Shown one piece after another: positions 1-5,901 of a stretch of DNA of 6,809 bases (within the stretch, counting starts at the first letter, position 1; each line of letters starts with the position of its first letter). Source of the stretch: JASFUX01 sp050050115 (GTDB lineage Bacteria; Pseudomonadota; Alphaproteobacteria; Caulobacterales; Maricaulaceae); contig JASFUX010000191.1 in assembly GCA_050050115.1 (NCBI GenBank), positions 1 to 6,809 on the forward strand. The letters run 5' to 3'. Made by a program: the position numbers and the translations under genes. The notes beneath the pieces were generated by a model that saw only the letters and a list, made by a program, of their open reading frames with translations, had not been told where the DNA came from and did not search any database.

Positions 1-684
1 ACCCCGCGAACCATCTACGAGGATCCCGAAGGCTGGATCGTGCGCGACCTTGTGCCCGGAGAGGTTTGGCCGGATGGTCTGCGTCAAAGGCTCCTCGCCG
101 ATCCCGACCGCGCACGACGAATGGGCGCAGACATCGGCGCCATCCTCGCCGAGCAGCACACGCGCATCCGCCGCAAAGACATCGAAGGCTGGCTGCCAAG
201 CGCGCCCGACTGGCCCCGAGCGATCGATCTCCCGCACCTGCCCAATATCGTCGGGGACGCCGCGCTTCTCGCGCGCATCGACGCAGCGCTCGCACGCTAC
301 GATACGATGGCGGCGGAAACCGACGACGTGGTCCTCGCCCACGCCGACCTCGGCTTTCACAACATCGCCGTCGAGCCTGGAACCGATCGGCTCATGGGCG
401 TCTTTGACTACGACGGCGCCATCGCTGGAGACCGCTATCACGACTTCAAGTATCTGTTTCTCGGCGACGATGACTCCACGCTGCTCGACGCGGCGGCGAC
501 CGCGTACGAGCCGCTCGCGGGCGTAACCATCGACTTGTCGCGTGTGCGCCTCTTTCACGCCGTCGCCGCAATCGCTTTCCTCGCGCACCGCAACGGTCAC
601 GCGCCCGAAGAGCTCTGGTGCGGCCGCACGCTCGATCAAGACCTTGCGTGGACCGGCCAAGCCCTCGGGGCGGCCGGGTTCTGA
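1..684 (+). CDS. Phosphotransferase, APH/choline-kinase-like family (5' truncated)
   Basis: The frame is open from base 1 to the TGA at 682-684, giving 227 visible residues. The GTG at 40 is internal, because good coding sequence (about TPRTIYEDPEGWI) precedes it, so the true start lies left of the window. The protein-kinase-like phosphotransferase fold is shown by the catalytic loop LAHADLGFHN (H114, D116 and N121 of the visible part) and the metal-binding motif FDYDGA (D136, D138). These are the Brenner-type HxDxxxxN and DxD motifs of the APH family (aminoglycoside phosphotransferases, choline and homoserine kinases). The missing N-lobe would hold the nucleotide-binding lysine. Such proteins transfer a phosphate from ATP to a small-molecule hydroxyl in the cytoplasm. 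The substrate cannot be told from sequence, and resistance should not be assumed. A tRNA gene follows 71 bases downstream. Confidence 0.85.
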   Translation, partial: TPRTIYEDPEGWIVRDLVPGEVWPDGLRQRLLADPDRARRMGADIGAILAEQHTRIRRKDIEGWLPSAPDWPRAIDLPHLPNIVGDAALLARIDAALARYDTMAAETDDVVLAHADLGFHNIAVEPGTDRLMGVFDYDGAIAGDRYHDFKYLFLGDDDSTLLDAAATAYEPLAGVTIDLSRVRLFHAVAAIAFLAHRNGHAPEELWCGRTLDQDLAWTGQALGAAGF

Positions 685-717
685 AGCGCGCCCGCCGCCG
701 AGGAGCGAAGCCGCCGA

Positions 718-745
718 TCGACGGCCTTCGCCGGACACGTTAGAG
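718..745 (+). promoter_or_regulatory. Possible promoter of the tRNA-Thr gene
   Basis: TCGACG at 718-723 and TTAGAG at 740-745 are separated by 16 bases. They resemble weak sigma-70-type -35 and -10 boxes. The -10 box ends 10 bases before the mature tRNA 5' end, which would give a very short leader. The match is only partial, and readthrough from the phosphotransferase gene is an alternative. Confidence 0.3.
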
Positions 746-755
746 GTGGGTCTGC

Positions 756-831
756 GCCGGCTTAGCTCAGCTGGTAGAGCACCTGATTTGTAATCAGGGG
801 GTCGGGGGTTCGAGTCCCTCAGCCGGCGCCA
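756..831 (+). tRNA. tRNA-Thr, anticodon TGT
   Basis: A complete 76-base cloverleaf can be folded by eye. The acceptor stem GCCGGCT (756-762) pairs perfectly with AGCCGGC (821-827). The D arm is GCTC/GAGC (765-768 and 777-780). The anticodon stem CCTGA/TCAGG (782-786 and 794-798) holds the loop TTTGTAA with anticodon TGT at 789-791, which reads ACA/ACG threonine codons. The T arm is GGGGG/CCCTC (one G-T pair) around loop TTCGAGT (809-815). The discriminator base is G828 and the CCA tail is encoded at 829-831. There is no intron, and no copy of its 3' end elsewhere in the window that would suggest an integrated element. Confidence 0.97.
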
Positions 832-837
832 GATAAA

Positions 838-864
838 GTCGACCTGCTCGACTGAGCCGTCGAC
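838..864. terminator. Possible hairpin between tRNA-Thr and the convergent ATP-grasp gene
   Basis: GTCGAC occurs at 838-843 and 859-864. It is self-complementary, so the two copies can pair as a 6-bp stem. An alternative inner stem is GTCGA (838-842) with TCGAC (848-852). The hairpin sits in the 38-base gap between converging transcripts, a natural place for a terminator. There is no T-tract, so intrinsic termination is doubtful. Confidence 0.25.
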
Positions 865-869
865 GGCGG

Positions 870-2375
870 TCAAGACCCCGCCCGTAACTTCCCAAGGCGT
901 TCAACGGCTTTTCGAGTGAGCGATTGGGCTTGTGAGATCGAGCTGCCGATGGCGATGAAGCGAAAGCCCCAGGGATCGCCCGGCGGTCCGATCAGCACTA
1001 CGCCTGACTCAGGCTCGTCCCCGCAGTACAAAAGTTCCGACCACGTCTTGAGCAAGGCGGAGGTTCCCCCCGACGGCGCAGAGCTGGCCGGCGCTTCAGC
1101 CACTATGAACGGCGTCTCGCGCCAGTCGCCGGTCAGCCGGTTGACGAGCGTCATCGGCATAGACACGCCGCCCCAGCGGGCGTTGCATTCGATCCAATGG
1201 ATCCGTGGTTCGCCCTTCTGGTCCTCGAAAACAACAGCGTCAAAGGAGCAACGACCAACATAGCCCAGCTTCTGAAACAACGACGCCATCAGCGTCGCCT
1301 CGCGACGCAGGGCGCGATCGAGCGATGCAGCCAACTTTGCAGGGCGAGCACCGACGAACGCGGCGTTGTCGCCGGCAGTCTCCTGCAAAAATACGCCTTC
1401 GACGATCGGGTCTTCCGCGAACGAGGAGGGAATCCACACCTGGGCCGACGGGCTTGCCGTCACGCCGGCGTCCCAAACCCCGACCAGGAGGGCTTGGGAA
1501 ACATCCCAACCGAGATGAAACAACCAAGCTGAAAGCTCCGCGGCGATGCTCGAGACGGATCGATTGGCCGCACGTTCGGCGGTCCACGTCATATTGCCAA
1601 GGCCAGCCGCGCTTGCCGGAGCTTTGACGACGGCGGCGCCGCCACGGCGCGTGATGACTGCGATCCGGCCCGCGGCTGCGGCCGGTCCGAACGCCGTGAA
1701 GGTGGGGGGCGCGGCGTCGGGGCCGAGCAATTCGACGACCCGGTTTGCGAACCACAGCTTGTCGTTCGCTCGCCGCGCCAGTCTGGGCGGCGGGCCGGCG
1801 ACGCAGACCGGGACCTGCGCCGCCTCCCCGACCGCTCGCGCAAGAAGCCAAGACTCTCCGTCGACCAGATAAGGCGCGACGTTCAGCCCGCCTGCGCGCT
1901 TCGCCATTTCGACGATCCGCCCAAGAGCGGTCGCATCATCTCGGCAGACGCGCCCGAAGGAGGCTGGGCGCGGCGCCCTCGCCGGAAGAGCTATCTCAAT
2001 CACGCTCGGCGCGCCTAGACCGAGCACTTCGTCATAGTAGGCTTCGAACGCGCGATCGCGTGGAGCCGGAACGAGAGCGATGTCGCCTTCGCCGGCAAGC
2101 ATGAACGCCCGATAAGCGATCGGGGCTGTTGTGGAGCGCGCCACAAACGTGACCGCGCGATGATCTTCATAGGCCAGTCGAGGCCAGCGCGGCTCGTAAC
2201 CGGCCCTCGTTTGGGGCCCGAAGGCGTCCGTAGACCCGAGCATCGGTTCGTCCCGGCGCAGTCGCTCTGCGAGCGCGTCTACGGCTTTCCGCTCGCTCTC
2301 ATCGAGCGGGATCGGCGCGACATCCGTGATCGGCCACACGTCGACCTCAGGCGACGCATTAGCGCGCGCGGTCAT
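870..2375 (-). CDS. ATP-grasp ligase-like protein (preATP-grasp/PGM1-related type)
   Basis: 501 residues. The second half has an ATP-grasp layout: a linker with NDK (204-206, in RRANDKLWFANRVVELLG), the nucleotide-binding strand and lysine VVKAPASAAGLG (K251 and a glycine-rich loop), then a metal-binding region with D379 (CSFDAVVF) and WIECNARWGG (E396, N398, R400). These are the ATP- and magnesium-binding positions of the superfamily, which joins a carboxylate to an amine or thiol through an acyl-phosphate. The N-terminal ~200 residues, with a helical start and an alpha/beta pre-ATP-grasp part, resemble the preATP-grasp proteins related to the PGM1 peptide ligase. That sub-family call is from memory of the pattern and less certain. 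The gene starts 3 bases after the hemerythrin stop (TGA-ACG-ATG) with only a weak Shine-Dalgarno, which suggests translational coupling. No signal peptide is visible, so it is cytoplasmic. The substrate is unknown. Confidence 0.8.
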   Translation of the reverse strand: MTARANASPEVDVWPITDVAPIPLDESERKAVDALAERLRRDEPMLGSTDAFGPQTRAGYEPRWPRLAYEDHRAVTFVARSTTAPIAYRAFMLAGEGDIALVPAPRDRAFEAYYDEVLGLGAPSVIEIALPARAPRPASFGRVCRDDATALGRIVEMAKRAGGLNVAPYLVDGESWLLARAVGEAAQVPVCVAGPPPRLARRANDKLWFANRVVELLGPDAAPPTFTAFGPAAAAGRIAVITRRGGAAVVKAPASAAGLGNMTWTAERAANRSVSSIAAELSAWLFHLGWDVSQALLVGVWDAGVTASPSAQVWIPSSFAEDPIVEGVFLQETAGDNAAFVGARPAKLAASLDRALRREATLMASLFQKLGYVGRCSFDAVVFEDQKGEPRIHWIECNARWGGVSMPMTLVNRLTGDWRETPFIVAEAPASSAPSGGTSALLKTWSELLYCGDEPESGVVLIGPPGDPWGFRFIAIGSSISQAQSLTRKAVERLGKLRAGS

Positions 2376-2378
2376 CGT

Positions 2379-2864
2379 TCAATCTCGAGTTTGGGTGATC
2401 TCGGTCCACCGAGGCGCCTTCGCGCGCCACGTGTCGAGCTTTTCCAGGAGCGCCGCCTGCGCATCGGAATCGAGGCCGCCCATGGCGCCGAACAGCTCGC
2501 CGCACTCAGAGACATGACGCTCCATCGCCTCGACATGTTCGAGCAGACCCTCGCGTCGTTGCTTGTCGATCGATGCGGCTGGATCGAGGCCCATGAGATC
2601 CTTGACGGTCGCTTGGCCGTCACGGTGCTCGCGGTAGAGCTGGGAAATCTCATCGTCATCCAGAAACGGCGCGAGCGCGGGATAGAAATCGTGCTCTTCA
2701 AAGGCGATATGCGCGCCAGCCGCGCGGTCGAGTTCATCCGCCGCGTCGCGCGCTCCCGCCATGTCGCCGCCGCGCAGACGAGACCCGATCTGGTGAAGCC
2801 CTCGGCCCAGCGTCGCATGATCTTTTTGGAATGCATCAAAAAGCTCTTTCGTCACGTCGGGCAT
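2379..2864 (-). CDS. Hemerythrin HHE-domain protein
   Basis: 161 residues, almost all in one four-helix hemerythrin-like domain. Candidate iron ligands are spaced as in the HHE family: H16 (KDHATL), H52 with E56/E57 in AHIAFEEHDFYPAL, H80 (YREHRDG), and H110 and H117 on the last long helix (LLEHVEAMERHV). Family members bind a non-haem di-iron centre and serve in oxygen or NO sensing, iron handling or stress repair; no specific role is visible here. It is cytoplasmic, with no export signal. The ATG at 2864 is preceded by GAGG with 7-base spacing (complement of 2872-2875), which supports this start. It is the first gene of a tight operon with the ATP-grasp gene and is divergent from the amidotransferase gene 46 bases away. 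The linkage suggests that the ligase pathway is oxygen- or iron-dependent, which is inference. Confidence 0.88.
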   Translation of the reverse strand: MPDVTKELFDAFQKDHATLGRGLHQIGSRLRGGDMAGARDAADELDRAAGAHIAFEEHDFYPALAPFLDDDEISQLYREHRDGQATVKDLMGLDPAASIDKQRREGLLEHVEAMERHVSECGELFGAMGGLDSDAQAALLEKLDTWRAKAPRWTEITQTRD

Positions 2865-2910
2865 GATGCGGCCTCAAACTGCTGTCGAGTTGATCGCGCG
2901 AGGCGAGGAT
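2865..2910. promoter_or_regulatory. 46-base divergent intergenic region with ribosome binding sites for both directions
   Basis: This gap separates the start codons of the hemerythrin gene (-) and the amidotransferase gene (+). It contains a Shine-Dalgarno for each: GAGG on the minus strand (complement of 2872-2875) and GAGG at 2900-2903 on the plus strand, both 7 bases from their ATG. The space is too short for two independent full promoters, so core promoters must overlap each other or lie inside the opposite gene. I could not pick convincing -35/-10 boxes. Confidence 0.5.
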
Positions 2911-3738
2911 ATGTGCCGGCTCTACGCATTACGCGCCAGCGAGCCCACCAAAGTGGAGTGCTCGCTCGTGCACGCCCAAAACGCCCTGATGGCGCAGAGT
3001 CGCGAGGACTTGGCGGGCCACAGCCACGCTCATGGCTGGGGCGTCGCGGCCTACGAGGATCATGCGCCGCATGTCGAACGCCAGGCCTGGGCGGCCTATC
3101 ACGGCGAGCACTTTCGCCGGGCCGCGGCGCGCGTCTATGCGACGACCGTGCTCGCCCATGTACGTGACGCCACGGTGGGCGAGCCGACGCTCGCAAACAC
3201 CCATCCGTTTACGCACGAGCGCTGGTCGTTCGCCCACAACGGCACCCTGCCGGCGTTCGATGCAGTTCGGCCGCTTCTGCTTGAGCGCATCAGCGACAAG
3301 CATCGCGCCCAGATTGGCGGAATTACCGACAGCGAACATATCTTCCGCTTGCTGATGACGAAGATCGACGCACGCCCCTCCGCACCGCTGGCTGATGTTC
3401 TTCGTGACACGGCGCGCGAGGTGATCGCATTGTGCAACGAGATCACGCCGGAAAAGCGCATCGGCCTCAATCTGATGGCGACTGACGGCGCGCAGCTCGC
3501 GGGAACGCGCTTCGGCCGGACGCTGTTTTATGTCGAGCGCCGTGGCCTGCTTGATTGCGAGATCTGTGGCTTTCCGCATGTCCATCATCATCCCGGCGCC
3601 GACTATAGAGCCCTAATCATCGCCTCCGAGCCGATCACTCACGAAAACTGGTCGGAGCTGCCCGACGACACCGCCTACGCCGTCAACGCGCGCTTCGAAC
3701 TCGAACGCTCGCCGCTATCGCTCTCCCGGCGCGACTGA
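2911..3738 (+). CDS. Stand-alone class II glutamine amidotransferase (EgtC/YafJ-like)
   Basis: 275 residues. The start at 2911 puts Cys at position 2, where it becomes the N-terminal nucleophile after methionine removal, as the Ntn-type GATase fold requires. GAGG at 2900-2903 is a well-spaced ribosome binding site. A longer in-frame start at 2863 would bury this cysteine at residue 18. Family signatures are MCRLYALRA (1-9), HGWGVAAY (41-48), LAHVRDATVG (81-90, with the substrate-binding arginine), NTHPFTHERWSFAHNGTL (96-113, with the oxyanion-hole HNG), GITDSEHIF (137-145) and ASEPITHENW (238-247). No synthase domain is attached, so it should act as a free glutaminase or gamma-glutamyl amidase, as do EgtC and yeast Dug3. 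A CEIC...HVHHH cluster (216-227) may bind metal. It is divergent from the hemerythrin/ATP-grasp operon. The egtC symbol is withheld because no other ergothioneine genes are present. Confidence 0.9.
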   Translation: MCRLYALRASEPTKVECSLVHAQNALMAQSREDLAGHSHAHGWGVAAYEDHAPHVERQAWAAYHGEHFRRAAARVYATTVLAHVRDATVGEPTLANTHPFTHERWSFAHNGTLPAFDAVRPLLLERISDKHRAQIGGITDSEHIFRLLMTKIDARPSAPLADVLRDTAREVIALCNEITPEKRIGLNLMATDGAQLAGTRFGRTLFYVERRGLLDCEICGFPHVHHHPGADYRALIIASEPITHENWSELPDDTAYAVNARFELERSPLSLSRRD

Positions 3739-4012
3739 GGCGGCGGCGGCGCCCGTCCCGAGGAGGTCATGACGGCGTGCGTTCAACATGTATCGTACCG
3801 GGAGAGGCGAGCTGATCGAGGTCAAACCGGGCGACATTCGAACAGGAGACTCTGCGCTCACACCTGCGCGCCAACGTCCTCACGGCAGTCATCAGACGGG
3901 CAATGCGGCGTCGACGCCCAGCGCTTTTGCCGACGGAAGACGGAAGGTCCGCGCCGGCGCCTCTCGACGCGCCGCAATGGCGCCGCTCGCCAGAATAGAC
4001 GAAAGTCCGCGC
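3739..4012 (+). other. 274-base stretch without a recognisable gene, holding an orphan Shine-Dalgarno
   Basis: A strong AGGAGG lies at 3761-3766, but the ATG at 3769 is only 2 bases away, too close for good initiation. A GTG at 3777 has 10-base spacing but opens a frame of only 12 codons, ending at 3815. The frame from ATG 3788 stays open through to the downstream hydrolase. Its first ~20 codons (around GELIEVKPGDIRTGD) look protein-like, but the rest is low in hydrophobic residues and resembles nothing I know. It may be a leader, a decayed gene or an N-terminal extension. I saw no RNA motif or repeat that I could name. Confidence 0.4.
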
Positions 4013-5056
4013 ATGACGCCGTCATTTCATGCTCACCTCGTCAATGGCCGCTCTGGCGACGCGGCGCTTTACGTCGACCACCGCTTCGAACGGCGCGCGC
4101 TCTTGTTCGATATCGGCGACATTCGCGCGCTGCCGCCCCGAAAGCTGCTGCGTGTCTCGCATGTTTTCGTCTCGCACGCCCACCTCGACCACTTCATCGG
4201 CTTTGACCAGCTCTTGCGCGTGTCCTTGAGGCGCGACGTCGAGCTGCGGTTCTTCGGTCCAATCGGCCTCGCTGATCGGATCGAAGCGAAGCTCGGCGGC
4301 TACACCTGGAACCTCGTGGACCGTTTCGCCACGAACCTGCGTTTGACCGTCTGCGAAATCGATGAGACCGGCGAGGCGCGACGCGCCCGCTTCGAGCTCA
4401 GACACGCCTTTGAACGTGAAGACCTTGAAGCGCGCACGCTCGAAGGCGACGCCATTCTTCGCACGAAGCTCTTCAACGTCACCGCGGTCGTGCTCGATCA
4501 CAAGACCCCGTGCCTCGGGTTCGCCGTCGCCGAGCCTGTGCATGTGAATATCTGGCGCAATCGGCTCGACGAACTCGGACTCGCCGTCGGGCCGTGGCTG
4601 AACGCGCTCAAGCAAGCGGTCATGGCGGGCGAGCCGGACGACGCGCCGATCAAGATTCTCCGGCGCGACGACGGCGGAACCCGCGCGGACGTCGCGCCCC
4701 TCGGCGAGCTGCGCCAGACTTTGCACGTGATCCCGGGCCAGAAGATCGCCTACGTCACCGACGTCGTCTTCAACGACACGAACGTGGCCAAGATCGAGAC
4801 GCTTGCACGCGACGCCGACACGTTCTTCATCGAGGCCTGCTTTGCGGCGGAGGACGAGGCGCTCGCCGCCGAGCGCGCCCATCTCACCACACGCCAAGCC
4901 GGTCAACTGGCTGCGCGCGCCGGCGCGCGGCGGGTCGAGCCGTTCCACTTCTCTTCTCGCTACGAGGGGCAGGAGGCCCGGCTTCTGGATCAGGTCGAGA
5001 CGGCCTTTCGCGAAGGCGCGCCGGCATCGTCCTTCGCGGCGAGGGACGATACGTGA
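4013..5056 (+). CDS. RNase Z-like metallo-beta-lactamase-fold hydrolase
   Basis: 347 residues from the ATG at 4013. The motifs follow the RNase Z/ElaC branch of the MBL superfamily. The zinc motif is SHAHLDH (H55, H57, D59, H60). The third-motif histidine is H163 in LDHKTPCLGF, the bridging aspartate is D250 in AYVTDVVF, and the C-terminal pair is HLTTRQAGQLA (H290) and PFHFSSRY (H312). All metal ligands are present, so an active di-zinc hydrolase is expected. Residues 180-240 form a long insert absent from short RNase Z. The start is chosen because relatives typically begin near (M)xPSFxxxLVNG; a weak GAAAG sits 7 bases upstream, and in-frame starts at 3788 and 3977 are longer alternatives. 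True tRNA 3' processing is possible, but the insert and the context beside a GATase and an ATP-grasp gene favour a small-molecule phosphodiesterase or other hydrolase. It is cytoplasmic. Confidence 0.85.
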   Translation: MTPSFHAHLVNGRSGDAALYVDHRFERRALLFDIGDIRALPPRKLLRVSHVFVSHAHLDHFIGFDQLLRVSLRRDVELRFFGPIGLADRIEAKLGGYTWNLVDRFATNLRLTVCEIDETGEARRARFELRHAFEREDLEARTLEGDAILRTKLFNVTAVVLDHKTPCLGFAVAEPVHVNIWRNRLDELGLAVGPWLNALKQAVMAGEPDDAPIKILRRDDGGTRADVAPLGELRQTLHVIPGQKIAYVTDVVFNDTNVAKIETLARDADTFFIEACFAAEDEALAAERAHLTTRQAGQLAARAGARRVEPFHFSSRYEGQEARLLDQVETAFREGAPASSFAARDDT

Positions 5057-5094
5057 GGATCCCCTCCGTCAACGGGCAAATCTAAAGAACTATC

Positions 5095-5132
5095 GTTCCG
5101 GAAGAACCGCTTTGTTTGCCTTTCCTCGGTTC
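5095..5132. terminator. Possible terminator region between convergent genes
   Basis: Two competing small hairpins lie in the 87-base gap between the hydrolase stop and the DUF1326 stop. GTTC (5095-5098) pairs with GAAC (5104-5107) around a CGGAA loop. Alternatively GAACCG (5104-5109) pairs with CGGTTC (5127-5132) around a T-rich 17-base loop. The T-rich stretch TTTGTTTGCCTTT follows the first hairpin on the plus strand. The location is right but both stems are short. Confidence 0.3.
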
Positions 5133-5143
5133 GAGATGCGGAC

Positions 5144-5782
5144 TTAGCTGCTCGCCAGCAACCGCGAGACAAATCCATTTGTCCCCGAATGCGACCACTG
5201 GCGATCGGGCCCGTTGTGAACATGCGTGACCGACTCATATTGGACGTAGTCGTAGAAGGTTCTTGACGGCAGACCACTGATCGAAATCGGGCCGCCGTCC
5301 AACCCGACCAGCGGTCTCATCTCGACCTCGGATGCAGGCGTGGAGAACGCGATCAGCTCGCTGGAGCGCGCCACGGTCAGCGGGACGCGCTCGACCGACC
5401 GCGAAAGCCGCAAGAAGCCGCCGAACGCCAGCGGCATAATCGCATCGAACGCCTCCGATTGAGCGGCGTCCAGGCTGTCGTCGACATAGATCCGCGTCCA
5501 CTCGCCCATTTCGAAGGTCACCAGGAAACGAACGCCGGCGAGGTTCGCGCCGTCCACCTCTCCCTCGTCAATCTCGATGAGACGGTTGCCGTCACAGCGC
5601 AGCGACGTCGGCCGACCGAAATTACACGGGCACGGAATCTCGCAACTGCAACATTCCGCGATATTGGCGGCGAGCGACCAGACGGGAGTCGCTTCGGCTT
5701 CAGCCGCCTTTGCCTTCGAAAGGCCGGCCGCGGGCGCAACCGCCGCTGCACTGAGTATTTTGCTGAAATCGCGCCTGTTCAT
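5144..5782 (-). CDS. DUF1326 protein with Tat signal peptide
   Basis: 212 residues. The N-terminus MNRRDFSKILSAAAVAPAAG carries a twin-arginine motif (NRRDFSK), an alanine-rich hydrophobic stretch and a likely signal-peptidase site near AKAAEA (24-29), so it should be exported folded to the periplasm. The mature part matches DUF1326: ECCSCEIPCPCNFG (C44, C45, C47, C51, C53) plus C63, then a beta-rich body, GGFLRLSR (121-128), and the ending ESVTHVHNGP...HSGTNG (H187, H189, H198). The cysteine cluster suggests metal or cofactor binding; the family has no function I can state. GAGGAG lies 6 bases before the ATG at 5782 but directly abuts the ATG at 5788, so 5782 is preferred. A start at 5860 would put 26 residues ahead of the twin arginine. 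It is divergent from the cytochrome c gene. Confidence 0.85.
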   Translation of the reverse strand: MNRRDFSKILSAAAVAPAAGLSKAKAAEAEATPVWSLAANIAECCSCEIPCPCNFGRPTSLRCDGNRLIEIDEGEVDGANLAGVRFLVTFEMGEWTRIYVDDSLDAAQSEAFDAIMPLAFGGFLRLSRSVERVPLTVARSSELIAFSTPASEVEMRPLVGLDGGPISISGLPSRTFYDYVQYESVTHVHNGPDRQWSHSGTNGFVSRLLASS

Positions 5783-5826
5783 GGACATCTCCTCGGTGCC
5801 TGTCTGAAATGCTCCAACCCCGACAT

Positions 5827-5860
5827 TTGTCGCATCACTTCGACGCTCGCGGCGCGACAA
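5827..5860. repeat. Inverted repeat TTGTCGC-N20-GCGACAA
   Basis: Perfect 7-base arms at 5827-5833 and 5854-5860 lie 45 to 78 bases upstream of the DUF1326 start codon. The arm centres are 27 bases apart, somewhat under three helical turns. The position suits a regulator binding site for the DUF1326 gene, but a chance occurrence cannot be excluded. Confidence 0.35.
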
Positions 5861-5881
5861 GATTCGCTGCTTGAGCGTTGA

Positions 5882-5901
5882 GCTCCCTGCCTAGCAGGAG
5901 C
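5882..5901. repeat. Imperfect hairpin in the DUF1326/cytochrome intergenic region
   Basis: GCTCCCTGC (5882-5890) pairs with GCAGGAGC (5894-5901) as an 8-bp stem with one bulged C and a CTA loop. There is no T-tract on either strand. It could be a regulatory hairpin in the DUF1326 leader or an operator. Confidence 0.35.

Noticed and set aside
1..684. Aminoglycoside resistance gene
   Set aside because: The motifs only place it in the broad APH superfamily, most members of which act on other substrates; the N-terminal lobe is missing and no mobile context is seen.
756..831. tRNA-Thr as an integration (att) site
   Set aside because: No second copy of the tRNA 3' end and no integrase gene are present in the window.
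2863..2910. Upstream in-frame start for the GATase (ATG 2863)
   Set aside because: It would place 16 residues before the MC start and abolish the N-terminal nucleophile; the ATG at 2911 has a proper ribosome binding site.
2160..3167. Long plus-strand open frame (about 335 codons)
   Set aside because: It lies antisense to the ATP-grasp and hemerythrin genes and overlaps the GATase start. Its translation is arginine-rich without domains, while the opposite strand has clear family motifs.
2929..3591. Minus-strand open frame inside the GATase gene
   Set aside because: It is antisense to a well-supported gene and has no ribosome binding site or family motif.
2911..3738. Naming the GATase egtC (ergothioneine pathway)
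   Set aside because: No egtB, egtD or egtA homologue is nearby. The free class II GATase fold alone does not define EgtC.
3740..3756. GGC-repeat-rich run after the GATase stop as a terminator
   Set aside because: The run is one-sided GC repetition without a matching arm or T-tract.
4022..4948. Long minus-strand open frame (about 308 codons) over the MBL gene
   Set aside because: It is the antisense shadow of a high-GC gene whose plus-strand frame has the full set of zinc ligands.
5783..5860. Longer N-terminus for the DUF1326 protein (start at 5860)
   Set aside because: It would move the twin-arginine signal to an internal position; GAGGAG at 6-base spacing supports 5782.
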